NCBI GenBank assembly: GCA_016705695.1
Contig: JADJLA010000007.1
Span: 117,609-181,608 of the forward strand
Length of the DNA: 64,000 nt
Direction of reading: 5' to 3'
Source of the DNA: Sphingobacteriaceae bacterium
GTDB taxonomy: Bacteria; Bacteroidota; Bacteroidia; B-17B0; Aurantibacillaceae
A program made the translations under genes and the position numbers. How positions within the stretch are numbered: position 1 is the first letter of the stretch; each line of letters begins with the position of its first letter. Of this stretch, positions 11,901 through 20,200 are shown piece after piece. Under the pieces are notes generated by a model. It was not told the origin of the DNA, made no database searches, and saw nothing but the letters and a program-made list of their open reading frames with translations.

Positions 11901-12588
11901 TTTGACTTAAGCCTGGGGAATTTAATTGAATTTGAAATACATTACATGTTCCATTACTACATGGCGTAGGAATAATTGTACTTATAACCGGAAACACAGG
12001 ACCGGTGATGTTAAAATAGTTTGCCTTTAATGAATCACATAGAACTCCTTCAGTAGTTGTCATTGTAATTACAGTTGAACTACATGAGGGCACAGAATTG
12101 ATACTTGTTGTAGGTGGAGTTGGAGGTGGTGCTAAAGAGAACCAGCCACCGTTCCAGCCATGCCCAACTGTATTTCCATTCTCGCTCCATACAACAGTTA
12201 ATGTTCCTGAGGGTGCAATAATTGTTGGTAGTGGATTGCCGGGATTAATTGCAGTAAAAGGACCACCAAGTAATGGTGCCGCAGAATTCATCCCATCATA
12301 AAAGGAAATAAAATCACCGGCCTGAATTTGCGTTTGCGTTAATCCCGGATTAAATGTCATTGTAATTGGGCCGCCTCCAATAATGGTTAACGTTTGAACA
12401 ACAACTGTATTTAATAAAGAAAAATAAGGAGCCGAGGGCCCGGCGTCGTCGTAGAATTTTGAACGGCAAAGCGTAATGGTATTAGTTTGCATATTTGTAT
12501 TTTGAAGTACCTGAGATCTCAGATCCTCAAATCCATTGCAAACAAACGCTAAAACAAGAAATATTTTTATAAGGCCTGCTCTTTTCAA
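8971..12588 (-). CDS. Large CUB/PKD-like surface protein with T9SS type B sorting domain
   Basis: A predicted cell-surface adhesin-type protein of 1205 residues. After the signal peptide, residues ~25-155 resemble a CUB domain (FYDDAGPSAPYFS, ISFYDG, TVVWSENGN). Many Cys-containing Ig/PKD-like modules follow, rich in Thr, Gly and Pro and using repeated phrases such as GVWxGPGI and GPGxHxVxY. The last ~90 residues are the gliding-motility type C-terminal domain (IFSPNNDGANDVLYLRG, YDRWGNKVFES, GWDGTYKG, PGVYAYYLSV), the type B T9SS signal. The gene lies 1 nt from the upstream lipoprotein gene and 2 nt from the downstream porP, so it is co-transcribed with both. The ligand is unknown. Confidence 0.88.
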   Translation of the reverse strand: MKRAGLIKIFLVLAFVCNGFEDLRSQVLQNTNMQTNTITLCRSKFYDDAGPSAPYFSLLNTVVVQTLTIIGGGPITMTFNPGLTQTQIQAGDFISFYDGMNSAAPLLGGPFTAINPGNPLPTIIAPSGTLTVVWSENGNTVGHGWNGGWFSLAPPPTPPTTSINSVPSCSSTVITMTTTEGVLCDSLKANYFNITGPVFPVISTIIPTPCSNGTCNVFQIQLNSPGLSQNCNYTINSTLFRKDKCDSIYKYQNLITTFSIITCPITGSINVTSSNTVCAYSCTANVRAVIPASVCLTLNYTWDNGLPSSVGPHPVCPTITTVYNCTVSVASAPTNSVVITRTIYVIDPQINALPSPSVCQGTNFNFSGTPSPGVWLGPGITNSLTGFFCSACTGPGVKTITYQVGSCITTTQVTVIQINVGSADAACLNGPTFTVTGGLPLGGVWSGPHISPTGVFTPTQVGSFLITYSVGPCALSKSVNVTNALTVPPGTINICRSNWYTYLINLPGISPIGGRFYKTGPGILNSVIGTFSPNLAGVGLHVITYSLLSGCSETFAVNVLDIDVSPTTATTCPAKAPFLLSTIPSTATPSGGSWSCSVVGAIQNPATGMYNPSAGGLSNHNDIVVYKAANGCPDTIVMRCIRTNISIDSLFFCTSSNTLQLTNSFATFSYAPSGGIYTGPGVSFTGGNYIFNPSVAGPGIHNVFYDINTCTDSIKMIVYPAVVTAPDLTVCSTHPTLSLVTPPLPFGTNWTGGPGLITPSLGIMNPGAVLAGNQYTYTFTNRAGCGTGSAKVYVYQFVAANISNLASVYCFQNTTYTFNTVPPNGTLTAVSSITPNTFNPSIVGAGQYTLTYQYGVGACLTSTTTVVRVHPQLTTSTSISAPTICLGGSSVINVKGSGGLPAVTQYTYSWTNNLTPQNTHNVVPNATTVYTCVTIDGCSDPVIDTFRVFVYPTYYPAFISPPKQCYGVAAQVTTNITPSTGPYTYTWNTTPIQTSNVLNGVAGKNYFLKIKNTATGCTKDTSIVIPGYNAIKALFSPNPNLNCVPFEESRIAFLDLSNGATGGAWSFNGNTLPYVPGQTVSHDFVNPGNYNVTLNVVNEGNCPSSYALSVCVLESTDIFLPDIFSPNNDGANDVLYLRGNGVKEMVFHIYDRWGNKVFESTDVKNGWDGTYKGKDAEPGVYAYYLSVTMFTDKKLVQKGDITLVR

Positions 12589-12589
12589 T

Positions 12590-13033
12590 TTATTTATTGA
12601 TAGTTATTGGCGCAGAGGTAACTTCCGCACTCCAGTGACCCGCTCTGTCTTTTAATTTAATATTCAATGTTGTTACTTCCGATGTGCCGGTACCTAGCAA
12701 GAATAAACTATTCAATTTAACAGTTAACTCACCCTCTATATTTATATCATCACTCGTAATAGGCGCAAGTGGTTTTATATGGTAAGTGTCGGGATTTGGT
12801 AAGCGACTATCTTTTACTTGGAGCGAATGTTCATCGGGCGATTGATCACCAAGATCACCATTAGCATCTTTATATTTTATCTTAATAATTACAGAATCCT
12901 GAAATTCCTTTACAGTAGAAGGTGATATGCTCACGATCTCAATTGTTGGTACTGGATCGGGGGCAGGCTCTTCCTTTTTTTTGCAAGCTGAAATTAATGC
13001 CGCAATTGCTAAAGTTGAAATAATTGCTTTCAT
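12590..13033 (-). CDS. Small lipoprotein of unknown function
   Basis: 147 residues. A lipobox (MKAIISTLAIAALISAC) is followed by the KKKEEPAPDP sorting sequence common in exported Bacteroidota lipoproteins. The rest is a single beta-rich, Ig-like domain (IEIVSISPSTVKEFQDSVIIKIKYKDANGDLGD). This domain type occurs in many Bacteroidota proteins without enzymatic activity. One nucleotide separates it from its neighbour on each side, placing it firmly inside the operon between the cytochrome-like lipoprotein and the large T9SS protein. It may be a surface accessory subunit, which is inference from position only. Confidence 0.75.
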   Translation of the reverse strand: MKAIISTLAIAALISACKKKEEPAPDPVPTIEIVSISPSTVKEFQDSVIIKIKYKDANGDLGDQSPDEHSLQVKDSRLPNPDTYHIKPLAPITSDDINIEGELTVKLNSLFLLGTGTSEVTTLNIKLKDRAGHWSAEVTSAPITINK

Positions 13034-13034
13034 A

Positions 13035-14021
13035 TTACGGTGTTATTTTTAGAATGAAATAATCTGTATAATACAACGAGCCGTTATTTGGTGTTTCGGA
13101 AGGAGTTGCATGATCGGTATCGCGGATATATGTTCTTATAAAAATGTATCCGGTGTCGTTAAGTACGGTATTTAAATTAAAATTAGTGAGCTTATAATTA
13201 TATTGAACCGTATTATCCAACGGCATATCCAAATAACTATTACCACTACTTGTAAAGTTTAATGTTTGAGTTACAGCACTAGAAAAATCAAAACGATTTA
13301 ACGAGAATTTAATTTCAGCACTAACCATGTTCTGTGGTAAAGTATTATCGTCTACAACATAACACCAAATATCCACAGGTCCATTGCCTTTTGAAATGCT
13401 AATATATTTTGGTCGTTGAAACGCTGTTGCATTACCTGTGTTTGTTAGCTGCAATCCCATCGTATTTGGGTTTTTGTTCCCGAGTACCGGAGGATTTCCA
13501 AACACATCCTTTGCACCGGCGTTGATCCAATCGGTAATGTTTTGAATATATGTTGAATTTGACCCGGTGAATTTCCACATGGTGTCGTTCCAAGGCATTC
13601 TTCCTTGTCCGAAAGTTAATGCTGTAGGTAAATTTTTACCCGGAACTTGAGTTAATCTTGAAATAAGTACCGATTTAGAAGCATCTCCAGGCATAACACG
13701 GTAATTATATATGCTTGTATTTGGGTTGTTTGTTATAGGTGCATATACCATTGAGTTGTACGCGCTGCTTATGTTTCTATAGTCAGGTTCAAATGTCCCA
13801 TCGTGACAGCCTGAATTATTACATGTTTTTGTTAGTACCTTATCATAAATGTATTCAAATGAAGTTGGCGGTGGGTTATATCCTGAGGGTGTTGGGTCAG
13901 GTGCATTTAAACTCGGATCATCAAATGGATTAGGGGGAACAGACTCATCTTTTTTACAAGATATGAGCATCACAATAAAGAGTGAAGCAAATAAGAAACT
14001 ATTTATATAATATTTTTTCAT
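13035..14021 (-). CDS. Lipoprotein with cytochrome-c-like haem motif
   Basis: 328 residues with a lipobox (FIVMLISCKKDES). Residues ~55-175 look like the c-type cytochrome region found in surface and planctomycete-type proteins: FEYIYDKVLTKTCNNSGCHDG, then a downstream RMPW segment and a final ITDWINAGA helix typical of cytochrome domains. The haem site reads C-x4-C-H instead of the standard C-x2-C-H. Such spacing is known in some exported cytochrome-like domains, but haem attachment is not certain here. The C-terminal half is beta-rich with no recognised family. It lies between the DUF1501-like protein and the small lipoprotein in the operon. An electron-transfer or metal-sensing surface role is possible. 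Confidence 0.7.
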   Translation of the reverse strand: MKKYYINSFLFASLFIVMLISCKKDESVPPNPFDDPSLNAPDPTPSGYNPPPTSFEYIYDKVLTKTCNNSGCHDGTFEPDYRNISSAYNSMVYAPITNNPNTSIYNYRVMPGDASKSVLISRLTQVPGKNLPTALTFGQGRMPWNDTMWKFTGSNSTYIQNITDWINAGAKDVFGNPPVLGNKNPNTMGLQLTNTGNATAFQRPKYISISKGNGPVDIWCYVVDDNTLPQNMVSAEIKFSLNRFDFSSAVTQTLNFTSSGNSYLDMPLDNTVQYNYKLTNFNLNTVLNDTGYIFIRTYIRDTDHATPSETPNNGSLYYTDYFILKITP

Positions 14022-14030
14022 ATTTAATTA

Positions 14031-15404
14031 TTATGACATTAGATCGTAGAATGATTGAGTGCCTAGTGCTAAGAATCCAGAGCCTACAACTTGATTTTTG
14101 ATTCCAAGAACTTCGGCAATTGTAGGAACAACATTTGTATTTAAACCTACCGGGGTAGTTGGATCTCCTTTTACAAGCCCGGCAGGAGTTGTTCCACCAA
14201 TGATAGATGTGAACGTTCTTAATGAGTTTGCGTCAGAGTGGTCGTAAGCAAAGTAATTATTATTGTCCTTTATTGGATTAGGATAAAGATCCCTTCCGCA
14301 TTCAGGTGCAACAAGCATTACTGTGTTGTTTGCCATTTCCGGAATTGTTGTTTGAATATAATTCCATAACCAACCTACTGAATGATCAGCTTGGTGTAAC
14401 GCTTGTAAATATCCGGTGTAGTTCTGGTGGCAAGAGTCAACAGCACTTAAATTCACTACTGTTAATGTTGGCTTAAAATATTTCATTAATTCAGCACAGT
14501 AGCCAATGTTACGTGCATCACCATTACTTGCTCCCGGAGGTGCAGCCACTGAATTGTTGTGCGTTTTAGTGAACATTTGTTTCATGAAATTATGAATATC
14601 ATATTTCTCTGCCTCCGTATTTTTAAGATCAGGAAGTGGTTTTCCAATATTTGAGAAATTCTTATCTAAAAAAGTTTTCATTGCATACATTGGGCCTAAT
14701 TCAGTTGTTGGGTCATAAGCTTTTGCATCTTCGTACCATGCCTGACCAGGTGTTCCAAAAGTAGTTAAGGGTGCAAAGAAGTTTGCTCCATATTTTGCCC
14801 CATAATTTGGATGTTCACTATAGTTCAATAAAGGAAGAGAAGCTCCTATACCATTTCCAACAAACCAAACTTTAGTTGCAGGTAAACCCATTTCTCTTCT
14901 TACGTATTCAAAAATAGTAGGATAAACAGGTTTTTGTTTCAATCCTTGAGAAGCAATACGGTTACCTTGCAATAAAGCGGTCCACCCGTCATAGTGACCG
15001 GCAGTGATACAACGCACTTCTTTAAATGTTGTTCCAAGCGATTGAATAGAGTTTGCTCCTGAAATAACTGGTGCAATAGGAGTCGCTCCTGTTGTTCCTG
15101 TTCCGTAAACAATAGGAGTTAAACTACTGTTTGGCGCCAAACCATTAAATAAACTTGGCATAATGTTTCCTGCATTACCGGGTGTGTTGAGTGAAGTGAT
15201 CTTTCCACCTTGACCTAATTGCAAATAACCTTGTAGTGCTGCTTCTTGATGGCGAACACCACCGGCAAACATTACCAACACCACGTGCTGCGCTGCCTGA
15301 ACATTATTTCCGGCGAATAGTCTGCCCGACGGCAAAATGTAAGGAGCAATAATAGAACCTGCGGCTGCTAATGATGCTTTCTTTAAAAAATCTCTTCTTT
15401 TCAT
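14031..15404 (-). CDS. Tat-exported DUF1501-type (sulfatase/phosphatase superfamily) protein
   Basis: 457 residues beginning with a twin-arginine signal (MKRRDFLKKASLAAAGSIIAPYILPSG), so it is exported folded. The body resembles DUF1501 proteins of the alkaline phosphatase/sulfatase superfamily: MFAGGVRHQEAA near the start, GHYDGWTALLQGN, VVNLSAVDSCHQNYTGYLQALHQAD with a conserved His-rich segment, and ECGRDLYPNP near the C-terminus. Active-site chemistry cannot be assigned from sequence alone. In Planctomycetes, DUF1501 genes lie next to genes for DUF1549/DUF1553 cytochrome proteins; here the neighbours are a cytochrome-like lipoprotein and two lipoproteins with a DUF1553-like pattern. The arrangement suggests a related exported system. 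Confidence 0.75.
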   Translation of the reverse strand: MKRRDFLKKASLAAAGSIIAPYILPSGRLFAGNNVQAAQHVVLVMFAGGVRHQEAALQGYLQLGQGGKITSLNTPGNAGNIMPSLFNGLAPNSSLTPIVYGTGTTGATPIAPVISGANSIQSLGTTFKEVRCITAGHYDGWTALLQGNRIASQGLKQKPVYPTIFEYVRREMGLPATKVWFVGNGIGASLPLLNYSEHPNYGAKYGANFFAPLTTFGTPGQAWYEDAKAYDPTTELGPMYAMKTFLDKNFSNIGKPLPDLKNTEAEKYDIHNFMKQMFTKTHNNSVAAPPGASNGDARNIGYCAELMKYFKPTLTVVNLSAVDSCHQNYTGYLQALHQADHSVGWLWNYIQTTIPEMANNTVMLVAPECGRDLYPNPIKDNNNYFAYDHSDANSLRTFTSIIGGTTPAGLVKGDPTTPVGLNTNVVPTIAEVLGIKNQVVGSGFLALGTQSFYDLMS

Positions 15405-15427
15405 TTATTGTTTGTGTTGAAGTTGGA

Positions 15428-15946
15428 TTAATAGTACATGTATTCGTCACTCAGTGCAAAAGAAATATAGATTATTTCCGGTGTATAATTTGGATCTGAC
15501 TGGATCATTTTTTTTAGATATGCCTTTTCAGATTCAGTTGGAGTTCGTACATAAAAGCGTACATAGGTTTCGTTAATAAACGCTTCTATATTTGCATTCA
15601 TGCTCGCTACCGTTGGTAAAATTACACCAGGTTTTTTCATCAAATTGGCAATCAATATTTGGCGCGCCAAAATTTGATCACCTACAGAATCAAAGCATTG
15701 TGAAATAGTAAATAAGTTATTAGATGATAATGCCTTTTGAAATAAGTTTGCGTATAAAATAGCTACGTACTGATCGGTGGTCTTTAAACGTGTTTTATTT
15801 ACGTTGGCCGGAAGTATATCTTCATTGTTTACTTCGTACTCGTATTTCGTTTCTTGTTTTTTACAAGAACTAAATACACCGCCAACGCAGAATACTACAA
15901 TGAGCGCGAGTTTTTTTAATCCGGTTTTAGAAATTTGCATATTCAT
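15428..15946 (-). CDS. Lipoprotein with DUF1553-like C-terminal segment
   Basis: 172 residues. The signal and lipobox are GLKKLALIVVFCVGGVFSSC, followed by KKQE. The rest is helical, ending in a segment (YVRFYVRTPTESEKAYLKKM, then a short SDEYMYY tail) that resembles the 'FLRTPTxxE' motif at the end of planctomycete DUF1553 domains. The start overlaps the stop of the upstream lipoprotein gene by 20 nt, so translation is probably coupled. The upstream protein ends with the same motif type, so the two may be halves of one module or a duplicated pair. Function unknown. Confidence 0.65.
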   Translation of the reverse strand: MNMQISKTGLKKLALIVVFCVGGVFSSCKKQETKYEYEVNNEDILPANVNKTRLKTTDQYVAILYANLFQKALSSNNLFTISQCFDSVGDQILARQILIANLMKKPGVILPTVASMNANIEAFINETYVRFYVRTPTESEKAYLKKMIQSDPNYTPEIIYISFALSDEYMYY

Positions 15947-16900
15947 CTGTTTTTAAAATATTACGTTGAATTTTAATGATGTCTTTATCAACAGGTAATG
16001 TTGCCATCAGCGGCACTATCTCTTCGGTACTAGGTAAGCGCACCAAGAATGTTTTATATAACCATTTAACTGTTCCTTCATAGAATTCATTACTATGTGT
16101 AAGAATATTCATGTAATCTCCTTTACTATGACCGGTTTTACCAAATAACAAACCCGATTTTCCCATAAGGATCATATCTCTTGAAACTTTAAATTCGTCA
16201 AGTGTATATTGTCTGAATAAAAGGTCATTGAATGTGTATTTGATGGTATTGTCTTCGTTACCCATGTATGAATCTGTTTTTGTGAATGTAACAGAGTTAT
16301 TGATCAAGATCGTGCAGTAATCCTCAATTGTAATTTCTTTGTGATACCATTTCCATTTTGCTGTTGCAGCGGCAAGAATAGCTTCTGAGTTAGCCTTAGC
16401 TGCATAAAAGCCTGCCCAGTTACCACTTAAAGAATCGCTTAATCGCGCAAACTGAGATATGCCATACTCGCCCATAAAATCATTCGATGTAAACCCTTCA
16501 CATAAACGCGTTGTCATAAGGTCGTAAATACGATTACTCGCAGCAATCGCATAAGATGAATCGCCCGCGCGATAAGTTTGGTCTGTTTGTAATTTCAAAA
16601 TAAGCGCTTCACGGGTGCTTAAAGCTAAGCTGCTCGCGATCAAGTTATCCGTTTCTACCTGCATTTCAGAGTCAAACGGCTCACGCCCAATAATATCAAT
16701 AAACAAACGGTTGACATAATTCTCAATTTTTACTCTTGGAATTTTATCATAATAAGGCGCGTCGTTATCCAAACGTTCTTCGATCTTTGGGTCTTTTTCT
16801 TACAATAAGTAAAAAGAAGCGGAATCAAGATCACTAAAGGAATGAATCGACTAATTAAGTTTTTTGAACGATTAACCATTTTTTTTTTGCTTTTTGTCAT
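15927..16900 (-). pseudogene. Operon-leading lipoprotein, frameshifted just after its lipobox
   Basis: The larger frame (from a TTG at 16772) encodes ~281 residues: IENYVNRLFIDIIGREPFDSE, a helical body, and VKWLYKTFLVRLPSTEEI near the end. This pattern recalls DUF1549/DUF1553-type proteins. No good start exists in that frame. The frame opening at ATG 16900 (or 16879) encodes MVNRSKNLISRF, a hydrophobic stretch and the lipobox LLFTYCKKK. Adding one A to the five-A run (16794-16798, T on the plus strand) joins them as CKKKDPKIEERLDNDAPYY, an ideal lipoprotein N-terminus. The gene is therefore an intact lipoprotein broken by one missing base, real or erroneous. It would be the first gene of the operon reaching 7940. 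Confidence 0.75.
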
Positions 16901-17206
16901 ACGAATTAAGTTAATTTACGCAAAAAGTACAACAAACAACAAGGTAAATTATAAGCAAATGAGTAAAGAATAAATGTTCCTTGGGGGCATTGAATGATTA
17001 AATCAATTTAGGCTGAGGGAATGGAAAGTAAGATCTGGTAAGTTAATAAACTAAACGCTTTAGATTCATCTATATTTCGACTATAAATCGGCATGTATCT
17101 AAATAAATTAACCCAATAAAAAGCCAATCTGTATCACTTATTTAAAGGGTGTTTTTTTTTAAGCAATAATTCATTAAATTTATCAAACTAGTTGTTAATT
17201 AGAATT
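16901..17206. other. Divergent intergenic region, probably two promoters
   Basis: 306 nt between the lipoprotein operon and the SBBP gene, very AT-rich, with no ORF or repeat worth calling. On the plus strand TATATTTC (17071-17078) is one mismatch from the -7 consensus. On the minus strand TACTTTTTG, about 30 nt upstream of the operon start, is a weak candidate. Neither is strong. Confidence 0.4.
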
Positions 17207-20200
17207 ATGTCAAAGTTCTTGAGATTGAACATATTCTTTTTGTTTTTTCTATTGCATTCTTTTATCATAAATGCGAAAGAAACGCCTGTGGGTAAAACTC
17301 AACCAATTTCTTTTAAAGAAAACAGAGGGCAAATAGGCGATCAGTTCTCAAAACCTCGCCCTGACGTTTTATTTACAGGCAATAGCGGCAATTTGGCTTT
17401 TCATTTACGTAATAATGGTGTTTCATACCAAATGAGTAGAGTTGACAAATGGAAGACGATAGAAAATGAAAAGGAGAGAATGCAATTGCATATTTCAGCC
17501 GGACAGAAAATTCCTGAGCAAACTACTATTTATCGCTTAGATATTAATTGGTTAGGAGCAAATGCAAATGCAAAGGTTCAAAAGCATGATCAGATCCTCG
17601 GTTACGATAATTATTATACAGAAGTTTGTCCTAATGGTGCGCTTGGTGTGTTAAGTTATGAAAGTATAATGTATCAAAATTTATACAATGGTATTGATCT
17701 TAAATGGTACAGCAAGAATGGAAATTTAAAGTACGATTACATTGTTGCACCCGGAGCAGATCATAAGCAAATTAAATTAGACATTAAAGGGGCAGAAAAA
17801 TTAAGCATCAATACTAATGGTGAGCTTATTATTGAAACACCATTAGGAAAACTTACAGAGCAAGCACCACTTGTTTTTCAAAGCGGCAAAAAATTAAAAG
17901 CAAAATGGTTGATACAAAATTCGATCGTTTCATTTGATATTGAAAATGTAGATCCATCGCAAGAATTTATCATTGATCCTTTGGTTCGTTTGTGGGGAAC
18001 ATATTACGGAGGAACTCAAGAGGACGAATTGTGGTATACATTTGCTGACGCCTTAGGAAATACCTATTCATCGGGTGTGTCATTGTCCACAAATAATATC
18101 GCAACAGTTGGATCGCATCAAACCATATTTGGCGGAAGTACCTCAAGCACTTGGGGCGGAGATGCGGTTTTAGTAAAATTTGATCCAAATGGAATAAGAC
18201 AGTGGGGAACATATTACGGCGGCTCTGGTGGTGATTTTGCGAGTTTATGCGCTGTAGATAATTCAGGAAGTTATGTAGCCATGGTTGGCGTAACAACATC
18301 AACATCATCAGGAGTAATTGCAACCCCCGGAAGTCATCAACCTAATTACGCCGGCACTGCAAGTACAAATTCGGGCGATGCGTTTTTAGTATTATTTGAT
18401 AGCAATGGCAATCGTCAATGGGGAACTTATTATGGCGGCACTTCTATGGAGTGGGCCTATGGATGCGTATTCGATCCGACAGGAAATATATATATTACAG
18501 GTCAGACTGCTTCAACAGATCCAAATAGTATTGCAACTCCCGGAAGTCATCAACCTTCACTTGGTGGAGGATTTGCTGATGGTTTTCTAGTTAAGTTTAA
18601 TATTTCGGGTGTTCGCCAATGGGGAACTTATTTTGGTGGCACTAGCGATGACTCCGCTCTTTCTTATACAGTTGGTCCTACAGGAGATGGTTTTCTAGTT
18701 GGATATACCACTTCTTCCTCAGGTATTTCTTCATTTGGTGCTTATCAACCAATTTATGGTGGGGCATCTACCGGTTGGGGAGATGCTTTTATTACAAGGT
18801 TTAACGCTAACGGAACCATGTTGTGGAGCACATATTATGGTGGAGCAGGTGATGATTGGGCTTATAATTCGGTGTTGGATGCTTCAGGAAATATTTACAT
18901 TGCGGGCACAACATCAGCCGCCTCTCAAACTGTAATAACAACTGCCGGAGGCCATCAACCTGTTTATGGAGGCGGAGCTTCTGACGCATTTTTGCTTAAG
19001 CTCAATTCGGCAGGCTCGCGTCAATGGTGTACGTATTACGGAGGTAGTGCCACGGAAACAAATAATTACTGCACTATCGATCCAAGTGGAAATGTTTATC
19101 TAGCAGGAGTTACAAATTCAGGAAATGGTATTTCCACGCCATGTGCGTATCAACAAAATTATGCGGGAGGTACTGGCGATGCCTATCTAGTTAAATTTGA
19201 TGCAAACGGAATAAGAACTTGGGGAACTTATTTTGGAGGCAGTGGTACCGAAGAATGGCCAACATGTTCAACGGATAATTTAGGCAATGTTTATCTAACA
19301 GGAGGAACTAATAGTTCAACATCAGGAATTATTTCAAGCGCAAGTTCTCATCAATCAATTTATGGTGGTGGATCATTTGACGGTTTTCTTGTAAAATTTG
19401 ACGGTTGCATTCCAATCGCACCACCTAATACAACCAATCCTTCAAGTTTAATTATTTGTTCAGGTAAATCAACAGTACTAACTACATCTATTAATTGTGG
19501 AGTTAATTGGTACAATGTAGCAGTTGCTGGCACCCCATTAATAGGAGGCAACACATTTACAACGCCTTTAATTGCAATAAATACAACATATTATATTGAA
19601 GAATCGAGTTGTGGTTCTAATACTGTTCGTACCGCTGTAACAGTAACTGTTGCGCCCGCACCAACATTTTCAATTGCAGCAGATCCTCCTGTGATGTGTA
19701 TAGGAGGTTCAGCAACCTTATCACCTCTTGGTGCAACAAATGGTTTTACTTGGACAGCAAACAGTAGTTTAAATACAAGTATTCCTTCATCGGCTATTGC
19801 AACTCCAAGTAATACGCAAACCTATTACCTAATTGGAGATAATGGTGTTTGCATTGGTGCAGGTTCGGTAGTAATTAATGTTATTCCAACTCCAACAGTT
19901 GATCTTGGCAATCAAACATTGTATTTATGTGCCGGAAAAAGTGCAACGCTTACTGCATTGGGGGCCATGAATTATACATGGTCGCCTGCCGGTAGTTTAA
20001 ATACACCAAACGGAGCAGTTGTAATTGCAAATCCAAGTAGCAATACAACTTATACGGTTATTGGAAGTGATACATATAGCAATGTAACTTGCAGCGATCA
20101 AAAGAACATAACTATTTATGTTGTTCCATATCTTACAAATGCTACAGTATCAGAAAGTGTAGCTGTGTGTTTAGGACAACCTGCCACGCTTATTGCTTCA

